Part shown: positions 13,427-14,330 of the stretch, one piece after another
Layout: each line of letters starts with the position of its first letter
Position numbering within the stretch: the first letter of the stretch is position 1
Assembly: GCA_946566415.1 (NCBI GenBank)
Contig: CAMNWW010000032.1
Span: 1 to 14,330, forward strand
Length of the DNA stretch: 14,330 bases
DNA from: an uncultured Lachnospiraceae bacterium
Lineage (GTDB): Bacteria > Bacillota > Clostridia > Lachnospirales > Lachnospiraceae
Direction: 5' to 3'
The notes under the pieces: model-generated
What the model was told of the DNA's origin: nothing
Databases searched by the model: none
The model's input: only the letters and a program-made list of their open reading frames with translations
Program-made: the position numbers and the translations under genes

Positions 13427-13757
13427 AACACACTCCCCCTCCCATCACATCAGCCACTGCCGAAGCATAGATATTCCACTCTTCTTTTTTCACTGCAAGC
13501 TGTTTCTTTCCGCCCCGGGTAAGGTGATAATATTTTCTCATCTTACCCCCGGCCTCCTGCTCGTAGACTTCTATCCATTCCTTCTCCGCCATAGAATGAA
13601 GCAGCGGGTACAGTGTCCCTGCCTTGAGCTCGAACACATTATCCGACCTGTCCCTCAAAGTCTCGATCATCTCGTACCCATACATGTCCTTCTCCTCCAA
13701 GAGCCGCAGAACCAGCATCGTCGTACTCCCGGAGACCAAACTTTTATCCACCGCCAT
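13413..13757 (-). CDS. PadR-family transcriptional regulator
   Basis: A 114-residue winged-helix repressor of the short PadR type: STTMLVLRLLEEKDMYGYEMIETLRDRS, then the hallmark LKAGTLYPLLHSMAEKEWIEVYEQEAGGKMRKYYHLTRGGKKQL. The short C-terminal helix (about 95-105) serves for dimerisation. GAGAGGAG lies about 7 nt before ATG 13757. Its gene overlaps the HAAS-SEDS gene, forming a two-gene operon, and the upstream region has palindromes in and after the promoter, as expected for autorepression. The inducing signal is unknown; PadR proteins of this class often respond to small hydrophobic molecules or envelope stress (family knowledge). Confidence 0.95.
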   Translation of the reverse strand: MAVDKSLVSGSTTMLVLRLLEEKDMYGYEMIETLRDRSDNVFELKAGTLYPLLHSMAEKEWIEVYEQEAGGKMRKYYHLTRGGKKQLAVKKEEWNIYASAVADVMGGGVCYGPA

Positions 13758-13800
13758 TTTTTCAACTCCTCTCTGTATGCCGCTTCATAGTTTGATGTTT

Positions 13801-13875
13801 TATCGACATTCGATATATATAGACTGTCGATATATTTTACAAGCAAATTATATATCGGTTGTCGATATATGTCAA
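13801..13875 (-). promoter_or_regulatory. padR operon promoter with two palindromic operators
   Basis: On the minus strand, TTGACA (13870-13875) and TATAAT (13847-13852), both perfect, are 17 bp apart. The spacer is filled by a 19-bp palindrome, TATATCG-N5-CGATATA (13851-13869). A second inverted repeat, TATCGACA (13801-13808) and TGTCGATA (13825-13832), lies just downstream of the expected start near 13840. The shared core CGATATA occurs at both sites and again at 13811-13817. Such a layout would block polymerase binding. PadR, encoded right behind, is the likely ligand. Confidence 0.85.
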
Positions 13876-13907
13876 TCCTTTTATTTTGTTTTTAGAACTT
13901 TTTAAGA

Positions 13908-14063
13908 TTATTCAATATTTCTTAAGCAGACGGTCACATTCTCTCCATATTTTTCTATTATAGTAATATACATAAACAAAAGGACACCGGCAGCCATATA
14001 TGATATCTGCTCTGTACAGTTGTCAGGATGTCCGACTAAATATTCAGGCATGATGCCTTTCAT
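13908..14063 (-). CDS. Possible 51-residue membrane peptide
   Basis: The reading frame starts at ATG 14063 and encodes 51 residues, with a likely TM helix in the middle (ISYMAAGVLLFMYITIIEKY, about 20-39) and short polar ends. A weak ribosome site (GAGAG, about 8 nt away) precedes it. The frame is open further upstream to 14228, but that part runs through the hairpin-rich element and is unlikely to be protein. I do not recognise the family. It lies upstream of the padR promoter in the same direction and has no clear promoter or terminator of its own. It may be a real small protein or a remnant. Confidence 0.3.
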   Translation of the reverse strand: MKGIMPEYLVGHPDNCTEQISYMAAGVLLFMYITIIEKYGENVTVCLRNIE

Positions 14064-14083
14064 ATATATTTTCTCTCTACTTT

Positions 14084-14109
14084 GCCGATACTCCTGTATC
14101 GGCTTTTTT
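14084..14109 (+). terminator. Rightward intrinsic terminator without a visible gene before it
   Basis: GCCGATAC (14084-14091), loop TCCT, GTATCGGC (14096-14103), then six T residues (14104-14109). This is a textbook intrinsic terminator on the plus strand. On the minus strand the stem is followed by A/G-rich sequence, so it would not terminate there. All recognised genes to its left are on the minus strand. Confidence 0.75.
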
Positions 14110-14145
14110 GTGATATAGGAAACTTCGTTCCCTATATCACAAAAA
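14105..14145. repeat. Long inverted repeat with 15-bp arms
   Basis: Bases 14105-14119 and 14131-14145 are perfect inverted repeats (arm TTTTTGTGATATAGG). The pairing continues inside after one mismatch (AAC/GTT) to a TTC loop. It shares its left T-run with the terminator before it, so the two hairpins are mutually exclusive in RNA only at those bases. Confidence 0.8.
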
Positions 14146-14184
14146 CCCTCCGGGAGGATGCGCACTCGCGCGAAGATGTAATAT

Positions 14185-14236
14185 GTCGCAAGCGACCGCG
14201 CTCGGCGCGAGAATGTGCTTCGGCACATTCTTTATT
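14185..14236 (+). terminator. Hairpin cluster ending in a second rightward terminator with UUCG loop
   Basis: GTCGC-AA-GCGAC (14185-14196) is followed by a CGCG...CGCG stem (14197-14209), then GAATGTGC-TTCG-GCACATTC (14211-14230), an 8-bp stem closed by a stable TTCG tetraloop. TTTATTTTT follows at 14231, giving a plus-strand intrinsic terminator. The G/C-rich composition of 14146-14210 stands out from its A/T-rich surroundings and suggests a separate structured element, possibly a dispersed repeat. Confidence 0.6.
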
Positions 14237-14245
14237 TTTCTCTTC

Positions 14246-14274
14246 TTGTAAAAAATGATGCCGTTTTGTATAAT
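14246..14274 (+). promoter_or_regulatory. Rightward sigma-A promoter leading out of the window
   Basis: TTGTAA (14246-14251) and a perfect TATAAT (14269-14274) are 17 bp apart. Transcription would start near 14281 and run into the palindrome at 14292-14326, with the gene beyond the window edge. The ATG at 14328-14330 has no ribosome site in front and is probably not the start. Confidence 0.7.
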
Positions 14275-14291
14275 AAGTCAAGGGACAAATG

Positions 14292-14326
14292 GACATAAAA
14301 TACATGCTAGCATGTATTTTTATGTC
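14292..14326. repeat. Two-tier palindrome downstream of the rightward promoter
   Basis: GACATAAAATACATGC (14292-14307) pairs with the segment 14310-14326, one base longer (a single extra T). The inner core is CATGC-TA-GCATG, and the outer ends are GACA and TGTC with 7 and 8 nt between. It begins about 11 nt after the predicted transcription start, which is an operator-like position. It shares the inner core and spacing with the palindrome at 301-360. Confidence 0.8.
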
Positions 14327-14330
14327 TATG

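Noticed and set aside
13908..14228. 106-codon reading of the small membrane frame, including its upstream part
   Set aside because: The first 55 codons run through the hairpin-rich element (14084-14236); only the stretch from ATG 14063 looks protein-like.
301..14326. The two similar palindromes as ends of one invertible or transposable segment
   Set aside because: Only the short core and the spacing match. The 14-kb interior is ordinary chromosomal genes without a recombinase.

Overview
The window looks like chromosomal DNA of a Gram-positive anaerobe of the Clostridia, most likely a Lachnospiraceae gut bacterium. The grounds are the mix of families (Feo system with two FeoA proteins and a FeoB-associated Cys-rich peptide, PadR/HAAS pair, DUF4352 zinc-ribbon protein), strong GGAGG-type ribosome binding sites, and T-tract terminators. 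I cannot name a species from the sequence. Apart from the two ends it is compact and ordinary in gene content. There is no CRISPR array, transposase or phage gene.

Layout, left to right. Positions 1-257 hold the truncated remnant of an AlbA_2/divergent-AAA ATP-binding protein. A two-tier palindrome (301-360), a tandem 14-bp repeat (383-410) and a strong promoter then lead into a tRNA-Arg(ACG) gene and a bidirectional terminator. From 8524 down to 627 the minus strand carries an unbroken co-directional run: feoA, feoA, feoB, the FeoB-associated Cys-rich peptide, an OmpR-type response regulator, a short-loop sensor kinase, an ABC ATPase and a two-FtsX-domain permease. A DtxR/IdeR-like regulator (8770-9159, plus strand) is divergent from feoA. 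Four copies of TTAG-N6-CTAA sit over the feoA promoter and a second, internal feoB promoter, so the regulator next door is the obvious candidate iron repressor. No terminator separates the Feo genes from the two-component/ABC module (42-nt gap), so iron control may reach the envelope-stress-type module.

Next on the minus strand come a class I DAHP synthase gene and a ZIP metal transporter as a two-gene operon. Divergent from them is a zinc-ribbon, single-TM, DUF4352 protein; the intergenic region contains an inverted repeat that gives each side the same weak promoter layout. After a bidirectional terminator comes a padR operon (minus strand). PadR overlaps the gene for an unusual membrane protein: an N-terminal HAAS domain fused to a SEDS (FtsW/RodA/SpoVE-like) body in which the catalytic Asp position is Glu. 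The padR promoter is a near-perfect sigma-A promoter whose 17-bp spacer contains a palindrome, with a second palindrome downstream of the start.

The last 420 bases hold a possible 51-residue membrane peptide, a series of hairpins including two rightward intrinsic terminators with no visible plus-strand gene before them, a rightward promoter, and a palindrome of the same two-tier layout as the one at 301-360. The most interesting points for follow-up are the variant iron boxes and the Feo-to-ABC continuity, the Glu-for-Asp HAAS-SEDS protein under PadR, the structured leader of the ABC operon, and the matching two-tier palindromes near both ends.
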